DNA of 64,000 nt. Source: Tillus elongatus. Its lineage: Eukaryota > Arthropoda > Insecta > Coleoptera > Cleridae. Location of the stretch: contig OZ023269.1 of NCBI GenBank assembly GCA_964006375.1, forward strand, positions 4,092,001 to 4,156,000. Reading direction: 5' to 3'. Of this stretch, positions 1 through 11,072 are shown in pieces. Positions within the stretch are counted from its first letter, which is position 1. Each line of letters opens with the position of its first letter. The position numbers and the translations under genes were made by a program. The notes beneath the pieces are model-generated. The model did no database searches. It worked only from the letters and a program-made list of their open reading frames with translations, and was not told where the DNA came from.

Positions 1-112
1 AAAATTCAGGGAATTTGTAGAAGAAAAAATTTTGCCAGGGAAATCAGTGAAAATTGGGAAAAAGAGTCAGGGAATTTTTATCCCTGTCATGGAGAAACTG
101 TGAACCATGCAT
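1..112. repeat. Dispersed repeat, copy 1 (cut by window start)
   Basis: AT-rich block with the recurring phrase gccagggaaatcag. Closely similar sequence recurs at about 57520-57635 and more loosely at 57860-57960, so it is an interspersed repeat. No coding potential or terminal structure is visible. Confidence 0.5.
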
Positions 113-117
113 GTCTA

Positions 118-1600
118 GAGCAGATAGTCCACTATCTTCTTGGGGGCTATTTTACCTATTTCCTCGGGTGTTAGGGTCACCCCTCCAAGATATTTAACCC
201 CTTGCAGAACTGAGCGATGCAGTCGCACAGCAAGTGTTCTGTTGTTACTGCTGCTTTAGTGTAGTCTGCAGTTTTAACTGTCCGCTTTGTCCATCTTTGT
301 AAAGTGATTCCTTACTGGGCAACATCCTATGAAAAGTCATGTGATTATTCTCAAGTCGTTCCTGTTCAATCCAAGAAACAGTTCAAACTTCTCTATTGAT
401 ATGGCAATGAACTGTTTCGCCTCGCTTAGGCCTGGCGTTTTCCTCCAGTATGACAGCATTTGGTTCCTCTCTCAAGTATCAAGTTCATTTCTTACATGGC
501 TTTTTGTTAGTATACAATAGGGCTCTAAGCCATAGAATTGTGTTGTTGCTGTCCTTTTTGCAAGGCTACCTGCTTCATTTTCTTCAATGCCTTGATACTG
601 ATTCCTGGTACCCACATCAAAGTTACTTTGTTGTTCGTATCTAGTTGTTTCAAGTATTTTTTGCAGTCCCAGGTCAGTATAGACTCGCTTTTGAAAGATT
701 TCAGAGTATTTAGTGCTGCCCGACTGTCTGAGAGGATGCAGATACCTCTGTTTCTGCGTGGGAGATGGTGGAAGTTTTTCCTAGAGACTTAGCCAGTCTA
801 AAGTTGTGTCTTCTTATTCCCAGTCCTGCTCCCTCCATTTGTTTAAACCCGTCTATATACAATACAGATGAGTTGTTTGTCAGCTTTGCACACTCTACCC
901 CATGCTTGGTGGTCACTTATGACCACATCAAATGGGATTATGAAGTCCAGTTTGGCTGGCATTTGGTCTGTTTGGTTTGGCGAGTGACTCCAGTGGAATA
1001 ATTTCTAGGATTTTCAAGTGGCCAACCAAGTCTCTTGGTTTGAATTTGTCCGCTTGAAATAGTCTGGAGGCACTTAGTGCTTCTTTCCTCTTCATGTATA
1101 TGTGCAGTGCAGCAAGATTCAGCATAGCCTCTATTGCAGCTGTACAGCATGATGCCATAGCTCCTGTTTGGTCTAAGAAGATCCCTAAGTATTTAACTTG
1201 ATCGGAAACTTATATCTGTGTTCCATTCAGACTGGAAGCTTTTAAATGTGGTTTCCTTCTATTCGCAAATGGGACAAGAACTGTCTGACACCAGTTCTTT
1301 ACTATATTTAGGGCTACTTGCATTAGACTGAATATTACATAATTCTGCTTGCCCTTTACTGTTACGACGATATCATCTGCATATTCTTAGATTATAAATC
1401 CTGCCTTGTTAAATGTAGTCATAAGTTTATCAACAATGAGCGACCACAGCAGGGGTGACAGCACTGCTCCTTGAGTGGAATTCCACTTCCCTTTCTTGTA
1501 GGGCCCGTTTGATGTATTAATATGAGATGTTGTCAAAGGGACCTATGTCAATGAATGCGCTGAGGGCTACTTCATGGAGGTGGCCAGGCTAGGACTATAC
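118..1600 (-). pseudogene. Degenerate non-LTR RT and RNase H fragment
   Basis: Read on the minus strand this is a decayed polymerase of an RNase H-bearing APE-type non-LTR retrotransposon. A QGAVLSPLLW-like RT motif lies near 1440-1500 and the catalytic YADD at 1372-1383, followed by a KYLGIFLD-like thumb segment. Further downstream is an RNase H domain, with a YIDG-type first motif near 857 and DSRAAL near 705-735. Stop codons interrupt the frame, for example just before the YADD block. RNase H at this position is typical of the I/R1/LOA group; the exact clade cannot be fixed by eye. Confidence 0.75.
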
Positions 1601-2070
1601 AGACTTGCCTGAAATGATAGACTGAATCAACCCAGGCTGCAGGGGGCCACTGCCAAATGCAGGAGTTCGTGAAGGACCCCATGCTTGTAATGAGGTCAGA
1701 CTTCGTGAGCCCGCGAATCTGCAAGGAAAACGAAGTTTACAGTGGTAATCCCCGACCGCGAGGCATGGCGGTGGGAGACGCCGGGCCTACCACGGGGCGC
1801 GTCCGTCTGGTTCGCGGTCGGATCCGGCGGGGAACGTGGCATGGGGGCAGGCGTTTATTCGCAAGGACCGAGGGCAAGTCATAGTATTTCCCTCGGAGCT
1901 CATGTAACTGTCTTTCAGGCCGAAATGTACGCCATCTTGGATTGCGTGCGAGAGTACAAGAGGAGGGGCTACACCAACAAGCGGATCCTCATTGCCACAG
2001 ACAGCCAGGCAGCCGTTAAGGCCCTAAGTAGCCCACGGGTAAATTCCAGGCTGGTAAAAACATGAACCAG
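1575..2070 (+). mobile_element. Non-LTR RNase H fragment, family R
   Basis: Fragment of a recurrent family, called family R here. It encodes the AEMYAIL and TDSQAA RNase H motifs (about 1920-2030) preceded by the linker after RT. Relatives lie at 15167-16067 (+), 29944-30900 (-), 59388-59441 (-) and 60012-62680 (-). This copy stops abruptly near 2063, so it lacks the second half of RNase H, the Cys-rich segment and the A-rich tail. Confidence 0.75.
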
Positions 2071-2102
2071 GTGACGCTGAAGACAGTGCAGAAACTTCGT
2101 TG

Positions 2103-2406
2103 TTTAATTTTTTTGTTTATGTAAAAATTTAGTTATTAGCATTGACATTTTTTATATATCAGTATTCGAGTCAGGGCTTTTTTTAAGTTACTATTTTAGT
2201 TGTTAAATGTGACAGTGATATTAGAGCAAAGCCTTAGATTGCAGGTCCTCTTTGATCAGTTTTATAGTCACTCGCAATATTCAGTTCGTTTTTTAGACCC
2301 TTTGCTATATCTTGAATCTCTAGGTTACCAAGCTAAAGTTAAAATCTTTGATGGATTTTACTTATAACAGTTTTCCTATTTTAAATTAGTTTTGTGTAAC
2401 TTTCAG
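2103..2406 (+). other. AT-rich intronic sequence, nothing identified
   Basis: No open frame or repeat recognised. It ends in a pyrimidine-rich acceptor (gtaactttcag) for the OTU exon at 2407. The upstream coding exon of that gene was not found in the window. Confidence 0.5.
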
Positions 2407-2674
2407 AATATAAGAAGGGAATTCTTGGACTCTGCAATTTTGGGGAAAATGTTAATGTTACTTTCCAATTCAAAGAAAAATTAAGATCAGCCATCAGTTC
2501 AGGGAGAAATCAGGAATTCTACACTAGTGCCTTTTATTTGAACAAAACCTATTTTATAGGTCCACAATATGAAAAATGGCTGGATTATCACATCCTGGAC
2601 TTAGGCCGACAAAGGTCACTAGAAACTCAAAGATTATTAAACTGGTGGACCGATGATTTGGAAGATTCATCCGA
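2407..2674 (+). CDS. OTU deubiquitinase, A20/Cezanne type, first visible exon
   Basis: Internal exon of a cysteine deubiquitinase of the A20/Cezanne/TRABID branch of OTU proteases (MEROPS C64). It is open throughout, begins after acceptor ttcag with two bases of a split codon and ends at a consensus donor (gtaagt). The last two bases, GA, join the first base of the 7160 exon to give Glu, so the reading runs ...EDSSE-LVPLYTRGDGNC. The segment includes YEKWLDYHILDLGRQRS and RLLNWWTDD, matching the helical region that precedes the Cys loop in this family. The start codon and any N-terminal UBA domain lie further upstream and were not located. Confidence 0.85.
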
Positions 2675-3119
2675 GTAAGTAATCAATAATATAGATTAAT
2701 TTACATCAATGGTACATTAATTTGACAAAGTCTTATATATCTAACTATACAAAGTGCTTCATATTTTCAGGGTAATCCAAACTTACAATTTTTTTTGTGG
2801 TAATTCTCAAGATTGATACTCTTAAGGATGTGTGAATATTTGCACACGTTCCGAAGCATCAGTTGGCTGTTTGAGTTTCAAACAGCGTTGCCACATCCAA
2901 TTCCAGAATCTGTAACTAAAGGTATCCCCCTTCTGCTTTCTTTGTTTGGTTTCCCAAACATTCGCGTATTGTTGCTTGGGATGTATTATTTGAATTTCGT
3001 TTTTCACAATTTCTTTGATGCAGAGGTGTCTTACAGTGCTGGTCTATCAGATATTTCGTTGCGCTTGAAATCTGTTCAAAAAGAAATCAATATTATTACA
3101 GGTATCTACTTTTTTTTTC

Positions 3120-4037
3120 GAATAAATAGAAATGTAGTATTGTTTTTATACAATATCCGTGAATTAAGTAATAAAAATAAAGTTATATTTTTAATTTGTA
3201 TTTCAGTAATTTTTTTAAGAACTGCAAGGTATTTTTTTTAATACTTTATTTAATTTTTTATTTCAATTGAATTTTATAATTTTCGATTGTAAAAATCATG
3301 TGTCGGAAAATTTAGCAAATAGATACTGGACTGATTAATGGCTAAGGTTAGAAAAACAAAGAAAATGGATCAGTTGCTTAAAATAAAAAGTAACTTACCA
3401 CTTTCCCGCATGCTTTACAAAAAACGTTATCAGCATCTACGGAAATCCCTGAGTGTGGCCGTATCCAGCTTGGCAATTTGGAGCACATTTTTTTACAGTA
3501 TAAAATAATAAAAACAACCCTACACTAACATTGTCTAAAGATGAAGTAAATACACTGTGTGTGCAACTAAGCACAAGCAAACTAAATAAGAGAAACAAAT
3601 TATTTCAATTCTAGACACTACTGGCGTGTAAATAAATCAGCCCTTATCCCCTTTAATGTCTTCTTACGAGACTTAAAATACAAATAAAATAACCTGGCGG
3701 TCAGTCCTTTCAATACATTCTGCAGTTATTATTGGGAATTCCAGACACATTTTTTATGATAGGCGAGCGTAAAACCCTAGTTCTTACGAATTTTAGATTT
3801 ATACAATACCCCTACAAATTGCATTTTGCTATTTATTTCACGTTGATCTAAAGTACAAGCAAAAGAGCGCCATTACCGACGATCCTTCCAAGAATTTGTT
3901 TTTATACTCTCACCTACTAGCTCCTAGTTTCATTTTGGTATAGCACGTACAAAGATAGGAGGCGGTAGATTCTAAGAACCCGGAGGTAGCATACCCTGTC
4001 TAGCGCATTGTCTTATATCCGAGTAAAGCGCTCGAAC
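3120..4037. other. Intron of the OTU gene, no gene recognised
   Basis: AT-rich intronic DNA. Apart from a short minus-strand candidate exon (3399-3488), no domain or repeat is recognised before the hammerhead element at 4050. Confidence 0.4.
3399..3488 (-). CDS. Possible first exon with CXXC pair
   Basis: Minus-strand ATG (3488-3486) opens 30 codons that end in phase 0 at a perfect GTAAGT donor (3398 downward). The peptide contains SWIRPHSG and FCKACGKV, with a Cys-X2-Cys pair as in BED/hAT-like or CGGBP1-like N-termini. No second exon was found. It may be a transposase remnant or chance; the short length makes this weak. Confidence 0.25.
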
Positions 4038-4241
4038 TATACAATACCACTAAGTGAGTGGTGAACGTGTCGCCACCTAGTTCGGAAGCAAGTACTATGT
4101 TGTCACGCCCGCTCCAAATAACACAGAGTGTTAAAAATAGAGACAGTATACAACTAACTAACAATTTAAAAAATTGTTAGCCCTGGCCCATTTCTACCCC
4201 AATATAGGGACAAAGTATGTAAGACTAGATGCATTCTTGCA

Positions 4242-4304
4242 ACAATTAGAACCGTAGACCGGTTTCGCTCTCATTAGAGCTCTTCAGTACGGCATACTAA
4301 TTGT
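4242..4304 (-). ncRNA. Type I hammerhead ribozyme, minus strand
   Basis: Near-identical to the ribozyme at 4751-4813 but on the opposite strand. From 4304 downward: outer stem I strand ACAATTAG, inner strand CCGTA, core CTGAAGA, stem II GCTCT/AGAGC around an AATG loop, core GAAA, palindromic stem III ACCGGT, cleavage-site C, then TACGG and CTAATTGT closing stem I. Predicted cleavage lies between 4257 and 4256. Stem III can be complete only in a dimeric transcript, which tandem units would supply. Confidence 0.8.
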
Positions 4305-4553
4305 AGCAAAAGTGCACCAAAAATAACACGGCTATCGTATAGCCAGTCTTAAAACACTAAGTGAGTGGTGAACGTGTCGCCACCTAGTTCAGAACCAAGT
4401 ACTATGTTGTCACGCCCGCTCCAAATAACACAGAGTGTTAAAAATGGAGACAGTATACAACTAACTAACAATTTAAAAAATTGTTAGCCCTGGCCCATTT
4501 CTACCCCAATATAGGGACAAAGTATGTAAGACTAGATGCATTCTCGCAACAAT

Positions 4554-4576
4554 TAGAACCGTAGACCGGTTTCGCT
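4554..4576 (-). ncRNA. Truncated hammerhead, 3' half only
   Basis: Second minus-strand unit of the element retains GAAA, the stem III palindrome and the 3' strand of stem I. It breaks at the head-to-head junction before stem II and the CTGANGA core, so it cannot fold alone. Confidence 0.7.
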
Positions 4577-4750
4577 TTTTAAATTGTTAGTTAGTTGTAT
4601 AGTGTCTCTATTTTTAACACTCTGTGTTATTTGGAGCGGGCGTGACAACATAGTACTTGGTTCCGAACTAGGTGGCGACACGTTCACCACTCACTTAGTG
4701 TTTTAAGACTGGCTATACGATAGCCGTGTTATTTTTGGTGCATTTTTGCT

Positions 4751-4813
4751 ACAATTAGTATGCCGTACTGAAGAGCTCTAATGAGAGCGAAACCGGTCTA
4801 CGGTTCTAATTGT
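4751..4813 (+). ncRNA. Type I hammerhead ribozyme, plus strand
   Basis: Self-cleaving RNA motif seen directly. Stem I: ACAATTAG (4751-4758) pairs with CTAATTGT (4806-4813), and CCGTA (4763-4767) pairs with TACGG (4799-4803), separated by a small internal loop. Core CTGAAGA is at 4768-4774; core position 7 is free in known hammerheads. Stem II is GCTCT/AGAGC with loop AATG (4775-4788). Core GAAA is at 4789-4792. Stem III is the palindrome ACCGGT (4792-4797). Cleavage is expected after C4798. All invariant positions are present. The very short stem III suggests action as a dimer, as in short-stem III hammerheads of animal repeats. Confidence 0.85.
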
Positions 4814-4847
4814 TGCGAGAATGCATCTAGTCTTATATACAATACCA

Positions 4848-5482
4848 GGAATTTGAAATCTCCTTTCCGCCAGCTATATTTGAACGGCCTATAAATTTAC
4901 CTTAGCAGTTGCTTACATTGAAATAAGTATATGGCTTTTGTTATATACGGAAACCGCTAAAAATTGTAAAATATGCAAATAATGTAAAATATATGGAAAT
5001 ACGCAATTTAGGCAAAATACACTAAAATATGCAAAAAAATATGCGAATTGCATATAACCCGAGCCCTGATTATAATATAATGAACCTCAAGGATACAACT
5101 CTTTTGAGTAATTGAATGTTTATTGTTGCATTTAATGTCGCTTTTTTTTCAATTTGACTTAAAAAAATTATATTTTTTTTGCATATACCAAGGCTAATCT
5201 CATTAATATATAATTCCACATCCGCTAGTTTATTTTGAACACTGGGGAATAGTATTTCTCAATTGCAGAAAACTACAGCATCAACGTTTCGAATTGTCTC
5301 AGATGTAGCTATGAATGGACCACTATACAACTTCCATTTTCAACAGAAGGTTGCAGTGTTCCATATATTTTGTGTAATACGCATTTACCCATTTATACAT
5401 AATAAATAATAATTATTATTATTATTAAAACAAAGGTTGTAGATTGTTTAGTGAGTCTTCTTTTGCGCATGACTTTTTCTAA
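4848..5482. other. AT-rich intronic sequence
   Basis: Intronic sequence containing a run of aaaatatgcaa-like words at about 4960-5050 and an ATT-rich stretch near 5405-5430. No gene or clear element recognised. Confidence 0.4.
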
Positions 5483-5484
5483 TA

Positions 5485-6752
5485 GGAGGATGGGTCAATA
5501 AGTCCGTGACTTTTTGAATGAAACTCAGGTTTTTTGACAAAAAACCTTTTTATTTCTCAACATAGTTTCGTTTGAGCTCTATACACCTCATCCAACGTTT
5601 CTCCAATTTTTTTTATCCCTTCCAAAAAATTAGATTTGTCGTGGTCCTCAGAATAGGTATTTGTTTGTGAGATTTCATCATTGTGGTCAAATCTCTTTCC
5701 GCCGAGCTATTTCTTCAAGTTTGGAGACAAGAAATAGTTACTTTGGGCTAAATCCTGAGAATAGGGCGGATGAGGGAGCAGTTTGTAGCCCAATTTATGG
5801 AATTTCGTCATGTGTGCACCTTTGCATTGTCTTTGTGGGAAATAACCTTTTTTCTTGGCAAAGTGCGGTCGTTTTTTCTTCAAATCGTCATTGAATCGCT
5901 CCAATAAGTTGGTATAATATTTGCCAGTGATTGTTCTTCCTTTTTGAAGGTAATCAATGTGGATTATACTGCGTGCATTCCAAAAAATGGTCGCCATGAC
6001 CTTATTGTCTGACAAACCCACCTTGGCCTTCTTCGGCGCCGATTCGCATGGAGAAACCCACTGTTTTCACTGTTGCTTGGTTTCTGGTCGGTTGTGAATC
6101 CATGTTTTGTCCACGGTTACGAAACGGCGCCAAAAATTCGTCCCTATTGCGGTTGAACAATGCCAAACACTCCTTTGAAGTTGTCACACGATTGTGAGCA
6201 AACGCGGCATCCATCTTGTGGATAGCTTTCACATAACCAAGTGATCATGCAAAATCGAAACCACTGAGCCATGTGATATGCCTATGACTTCCACAATCTC
6301 CCGCACTTTCAATCTCAGATCGGCCAACACCATATTGTGAATTTTGTCAATTGTTTCAGGTGTAGCGACCTCAACTGGGCGTCCAGAACATTCGGCGTCA
6401 TTTATGCTTGTACGACCGCAACAAAATTCAGTAAACCACTTTTTTTTACCATGGAAATTGATGATGCAGAGTCCCCATAATATTTATCAAGCTTAGCCTT
6501 GGTTTGAGTGATGTTTTTTTTTTTTCGCAAAATATAATGTTTGATGAGCACACGAAATTCACTCTTTTCCATTTTTGTTATAACTCTAGAGGTTGTCTAC
6601 TTTCAATGGCTATCTAACACAAGCTAAATGACGCAGCTTGTTCAAAATTTGACGGGAGTCAACTGACAGATGCTTGTTGACAGGAGCAGTGTTGTCCTTC
6701 CTGTGAAGTGGCGAGAAATTCAAAAAGTCACGGACTTATTGACTTGCCTTCG
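5485..6752 (-). mobile_element. Complete mariner element with TIRs and TA duplication
   Basis: About 1268 bp flanked by TA (5483-5484, 6753-6754). The terminal inverted repeats share a perfect core of about 26 bp beginning gtcaataagtccgtgac, preceded by about nine imperfectly matched bases at each end. The interior holds a transposase pseudogene on the minus strand. It is a typical full-length mariner, now non-autonomous, in an intron of the OTU gene. Confidence 0.9.
5550..6572 (-). pseudogene. mariner transposase pseudogene
   Basis: Spans ATG (6572-6570) to TAA (5552-5550), 1023 bp or 341 codons' worth, the usual mariner transposase size. Recognisable blocks in order are an N-terminal MEKSEFRVLIKHYIL segment, FWNARSIIHIDYLQKGRTI, LPHPPYSQDLAQSNYF (the region of the last catalytic Asp, SPDLAPSDY in active copies) and a C-terminal WMRCIELKRNYVEK. 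Internal stops and frameshifts break the frame between these blocks, so it cannot give an active enzyme. Confidence 0.85.
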
Positions 6753-6754
6753 TA

Positions 6755-7159
6755 GTTGCCCAAACTGTTCAGACTTTTCATATAGTCTACTATCTTTTTG
6801 TGGGCCATTTTACCTATTTCTGTCTTAGATTCTGAATTATTGTCTGAAGATGTTCTCTCACAATTTAACCTAACCTAGCACTTCTCCATGAGGACAACAT
6901 TTTCCCGTTGTCGTTGTTAGGCTGGTGTCATTTATGGTAGCTGTGACAAGACAGCTTTTTAGCATTGACTCAATGTTATGAAATATTAAAGTCAAATATG
7001 ACTCAAGTTTTTACAATGTTCCATCGTTTTAATGTTTTGTTCACCTAATTTTATATCTAGAAGTGATTGGCACACTAGTATAGTAATTGCTCAAAGTAAT
7101 GTATACATTTTTATTCGCATTTGATAATTTATTTAGTGCTATGTTTTTCTTTATTTTAG
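6755..7159 (+). other. Intron sequence before OTU catalytic exon
   Basis: AT-rich, no gene seen. It ends with acceptor ctttattttag at 7159. Confidence 0.5.
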
Positions 7160-7357
7160 GCTTGTGCCATTATACACTAGAGGTGATGGCAATTGTTTAT
7201 TACATGCAGTGAGTTTGTCATTGTGGGGGATAGATGACAAATTTCTTGATCTGAGACGTCAGCTATTTATCTTCCTCAAAAGTCAAGATTTTAACGGATC
7301 TTTTGTGCGAAGATGGAAACTTATGTATTTAAAAGATGGGGCAGAACTTGGTCTAAG
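7160..7357 (+). CDS. OTU deubiquitinase, catalytic Cys exon
   Basis: Second visible coding exon, 198 bp, acceptor tttattttag and donor gtaggt. It encodes the OTU active-site loop GDGNCLLHAVSLSLWG; the nucleophile Cys codon is 7194-7196, and the preceding Asp-Gly-Asn is the conserved oxyanion/acid region. The following DLRRQLFIFLKS and FVRRWKLMYLKDGAELGL match the helical part of A20/Cezanne-type OTU domains. It ends with AG, which joins G of the next exon to give Arg, so the fold reads on as GLRLLKEQFEREW. Confidence 0.9.
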
Positions 7358-7589
7358 GTAGGTTAAAATGATAATTTTAATTGGGCCAATGTTAACACAA
7401 CGTTCAGTAGTAGTAAGGTATATTTGGTTTGAATTATATGCGACATGATCAATAAACAGGGATAAGGTTGCACTCACTTGTGGTTGTTGTAACACTCAAA
7501 TGAATAGCGATTGCTCCAGGCTTCATCCAGCTGAATTAAAAGTTGTATATTTAGAAGGAAAGTACGTCTTAAGGTTCTACTGTGATGAA

Positions 7590-7890
7590 TGTTTTTTTAA
7601 AGGAACAAAATGACCTCAGGAAAAACAGATCTACAATAAAGGCAATATATGAGATATTTGTGGTTATATTACAGGGGGTAAACGATAAAGAATATGTTAT
7701 CAGAACATTTGTCAATCTAAGTAAGGCATCTGACTCAATAGATCGTGGCATACTGACTGAAGAATTAAATAGGTATGGTATTAGAAACAAACCCCTAAAA
7801 CTGGTTGGGTCATACCTACAAAACAGACATCAAGGTATAATGTATAAAATGGATAATGGGAGCATATTAAAATCAAGAAGCAAATAGTAA
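7590..7890 (+). pseudogene. Non-LTR reverse transcriptase fragment
   Basis: Encodes a short RT stretch with FVNLSKASDSIDRGIL and LNRYGIRNKPLKLVGSYLQNR, corresponding to the FxDLSKAFD block and the following helix of jockey-like RTs. The Phe of SKAF is changed and no YADD region follows. It is a truncated relic in the OTU intron between 7357 and 10031. Confidence 0.7.
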
Positions 7891-7899
7891 AAAAAAAAA

Positions 7900-8270
7900 G
7901 GAGTGTCCACACTGAAACTCCACAAAAAGTCAATATTTGGGCAGGTATTTTTGGTGATCACATCGATGGACGAATCTTCATAGCCGACACTTTGAGACGA
8001 GATCGGTATTTGGAAATATTGCAAGACTTGATTTACCCTATGCCAATTGATATTGTTGAGAACGATGAGAGATACTCAGAACAACATTTATTTTTCCAAC
8101 AAGATGGTGTTCCACCCCATTATGCCGTTACTGTTAGGGAGTTCTTGGATAGACACTTTCCCGGTCAATGGATAGGTCGCAGAAGTGCCCTAGAATGGCC
8201 AGCCCGATCTCCAAAAAAAGTTACTAGCGTTTAAAGAAAAATTGTGATCATCCTCTTAAAACATCGTCGC
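7900..8270 (+). pseudogene. IS630/mariner-like transposase fragment
   Basis: Contains NVWAGIFGDHIDGRIF, FFQQDGVPPHYAVTVREFLD and EWPARSP, the DDE core blocks of the insect transposase family also present at 29345-29710. The frame degenerates after ARSP where the last acidic block is expected. No terminal repeats were found for this copy. Confidence 0.75.
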
Positions 8271-8374
8271 GATTTGAAACAACAAAATTGGCGACAGTTA
8301 GGCAAAGAACTTAAAACGAATAGGAATTATGTAGAGAAAATATAACAATAAGAGTGTTTTGCAAACCTTTAAGT

Positions 8375-8880
8375 TTCAGCTTCAACTGTAATTGTCCTTT
8401 TTTACTAAACATATTTGCAGAAAATTCATTTCATATAGACCCTTCCTCTGATGCTTTGGCAGTAGTTTCAATTATAGAGTTTATCATTTAATGGTCTATA
8501 ATTTTAGCGAATGGTTGAAGAAAACATTTGTTAATGAGGAGGCCACCACTTTTAAATTTTTAAAAGATTTCTTTAAATGAGTGCGAACTAGGCTCCTTAG
8601 AACCCATATCAGGGGTTAGTCACATTTTTTATCTGTTACTATATACAGGGTGACGCATTTCTATGGTAAAGCTCAATATATCCGTTATTATACAAGATAC
8701 GAGAAAACATTGTATTTGTTAATTATAGGCTGTCTTGAGCTGCATCTTATAAAATGGTTTTACAATCAGAGATGACCTATAAGGTGGTGATTTTTTGTTT
8801 TTTTTTTAATCGAACACATCTTATATATTATTACAATTTTGCATTTTCCATCGAAAGATAATGCATGTTTGTAAGAAAAG
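8375..8880 (-). repeat. Interspersed repeat, copy B1
   Basis: The reverse complement closely matches 63620-64000, including ataacggatatattgagc, tgtgttcgattaaaaaaaa and the segment around cttcctctgatgc. Probably a non-autonomous DNA element. The boundary near the gggtgacgca segment is not resolved. Confidence 0.6.
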
Positions 8881-9164
8881 AAACTCAAGACACAGCAAGT
8901 GCTAGAAACCAGTTTTGTCGGCAACATTTTGAGTTTATTTTCGAGAAAAAAAATTACATTTTCAAACAAAGTTATTTTGATGAAATAATAGTACATTGTT
9001 TTTACTATATACATTATACTGGTAACCAAATTCCATGCTTGCTTTCTTTAAAAGAAAAGACATATTTGCTATTAAAAATATTTTTATGAAAATTGACTAC
9101 CATAACACACTTGCCGCGTCCAGACTTTTATGCTGATGTACAAATTAATTCCAGAATGTTTTAG

Positions 9165-9965
<801 letters not shown>

Positions 9966-10030
9966 ACCTATTTTCCAGTTAATTTAAACCCAATGATTAC
10001 CTTTTGCTTAATTGATAAATATTTTTTCAG

Positions 10031-11072
10031 GCTACTCAAGGAACAATTTGAAAGAGAATGGCAAGACATTTGTAACGACTGTGATGAAGTCGTAGCAAAA
10101 TCGTTTGATGGTTACAAATGTTTGTTAGACGTTCATGTCTTTGCTTTGGCTAATATGTTAAAAAGACCTATCATAACAATATCACCTAGTAAAGTGACAA
10201 CTTCACACCTTCAAGATCAAAAGATTCCATTTAAAGGCGTTTTCTTACCACTCTGTTGTCCACCAGAAGAATGTTCAAAGGATCCGATCTTAATTTCATA
10301 TGAAGAGGGGCACTTTACCTCTTTGGTGCCAATTACGAAATCGCCTGCTGACCATTTTAAATTTGCAATACCTCTGTTTGACGTAAATAAAGAATATTTT
10401 AACATTTTATTTGAAGTAGATCCAGGCCTAAATTTTGACTGGTTGTTTGACGATTATGTATCCTTAAGTGCCTCCAATAGTGAAGACACAATGACAACAT
10501 ATTTTGACACTGTTATTTCGAAGTATACAAAAAGGTGTGCCTCTATTACATGCATCAGAACAGACCATATTAATGACCTTCATGAAAACTACATCAAATA
10601 CATAACAGAATATAATTTGAATGTAAAAGAGAGTAAAAGTGAAAGTGCTGTTTCAACAAATTTGTCAAAATTTTACGGACCATCGACTTCCAGGGAAGTT
10701 GTCAGGCTGGAAAGAGACCCTGCTGCCGAGATGGTCTTGCAGTTAGCTAAATCAACATTTTATGATATTTTGCGTGCAAAGCCACACAATTCTCCCGTGA
10801 CTGATTCAGGGGATTCAACAACGGAAGATGTGTCCACTAGTAAAGATAATGTTGCTGAAGATACAGGTGAATTAAAGAGTGAAGAGAAGTCTCTATCTGA
10901 AGTGCAAACAATTAGCGTCATCCTAAGCAAGGAAACGCTTTTAACAAATCCTAGGGTTGCCTTCGATGCAGCCTTTGCTACAATTCAGCTCGCCTACGAA
11001 GAAGGCAATGAAAGCTTCAAGGACGAATTGAAGATATTTATCCAAAAACTGCAGGATTTGCAAGGCATATAA
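10031..11072 (+). CDS. OTU deubiquitinase, last coding exon
   Basis: Encodes the rest of the OTU domain and the C-terminus, ending in TAA (11070-11072). Family blocks in order: LLDVHVFALANMLKRPIITI, then GVFLPLCCPPEECSKDPILI, then YEEGHFTSLVPI, whose His (10311-10313) is the expected general base partner of the Cys in the previous exon. After PLFDVNKEYF the sequence leaves the conserved fold and becomes a Ser/Thr/Glu-rich tail of about 200 residues with a short helical end. No A20-type zinc finger is visible, unlike A20, so a Cezanne-like or insect-specific protein is more likely. The three visible exons encode 501 residues. A donor-like CAG/GTAATA lies 17 bp after the stop, so a 3'UTR intron is possible. 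Confidence 0.9.

Larger units (their letters stand above)
4050..4835. mobile_element. Hammerhead-ribozyme retroelement, head-to-head units
   Basis: A 786-bp insertion bounded by a 12-bp direct repeat, tatacaatacca (4038-4049 and 4836-4847). Inside are one full unit of about 307 bp on the minus strand (4050-4356), a second partial minus-strand unit (4357 to about 4575) and an inverted plus-strand partial unit (about 4576-4835). Each complete arm carries a hammerhead ribozyme. No protein is encoded. Tandem units of a few hundred bases each with a type I hammerhead are known from metazoan retrozymes, and hammerheads also occur in Penelope-like elements. The element lies in an intron of the OTU gene. 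A related copy is at 41303-41700. Confidence 0.8.

Noticed and set aside
3024..3101. A 78-bp open block between AG and GT (in the frame DAEVSYSAGL...) as a cassette exon of the OTU gene
   Set aside because: The flanking OTU exons join in phase without it, restoring the conserved run into the Cys loop. Inserted in the required phase the block gives an unrelated peptide.
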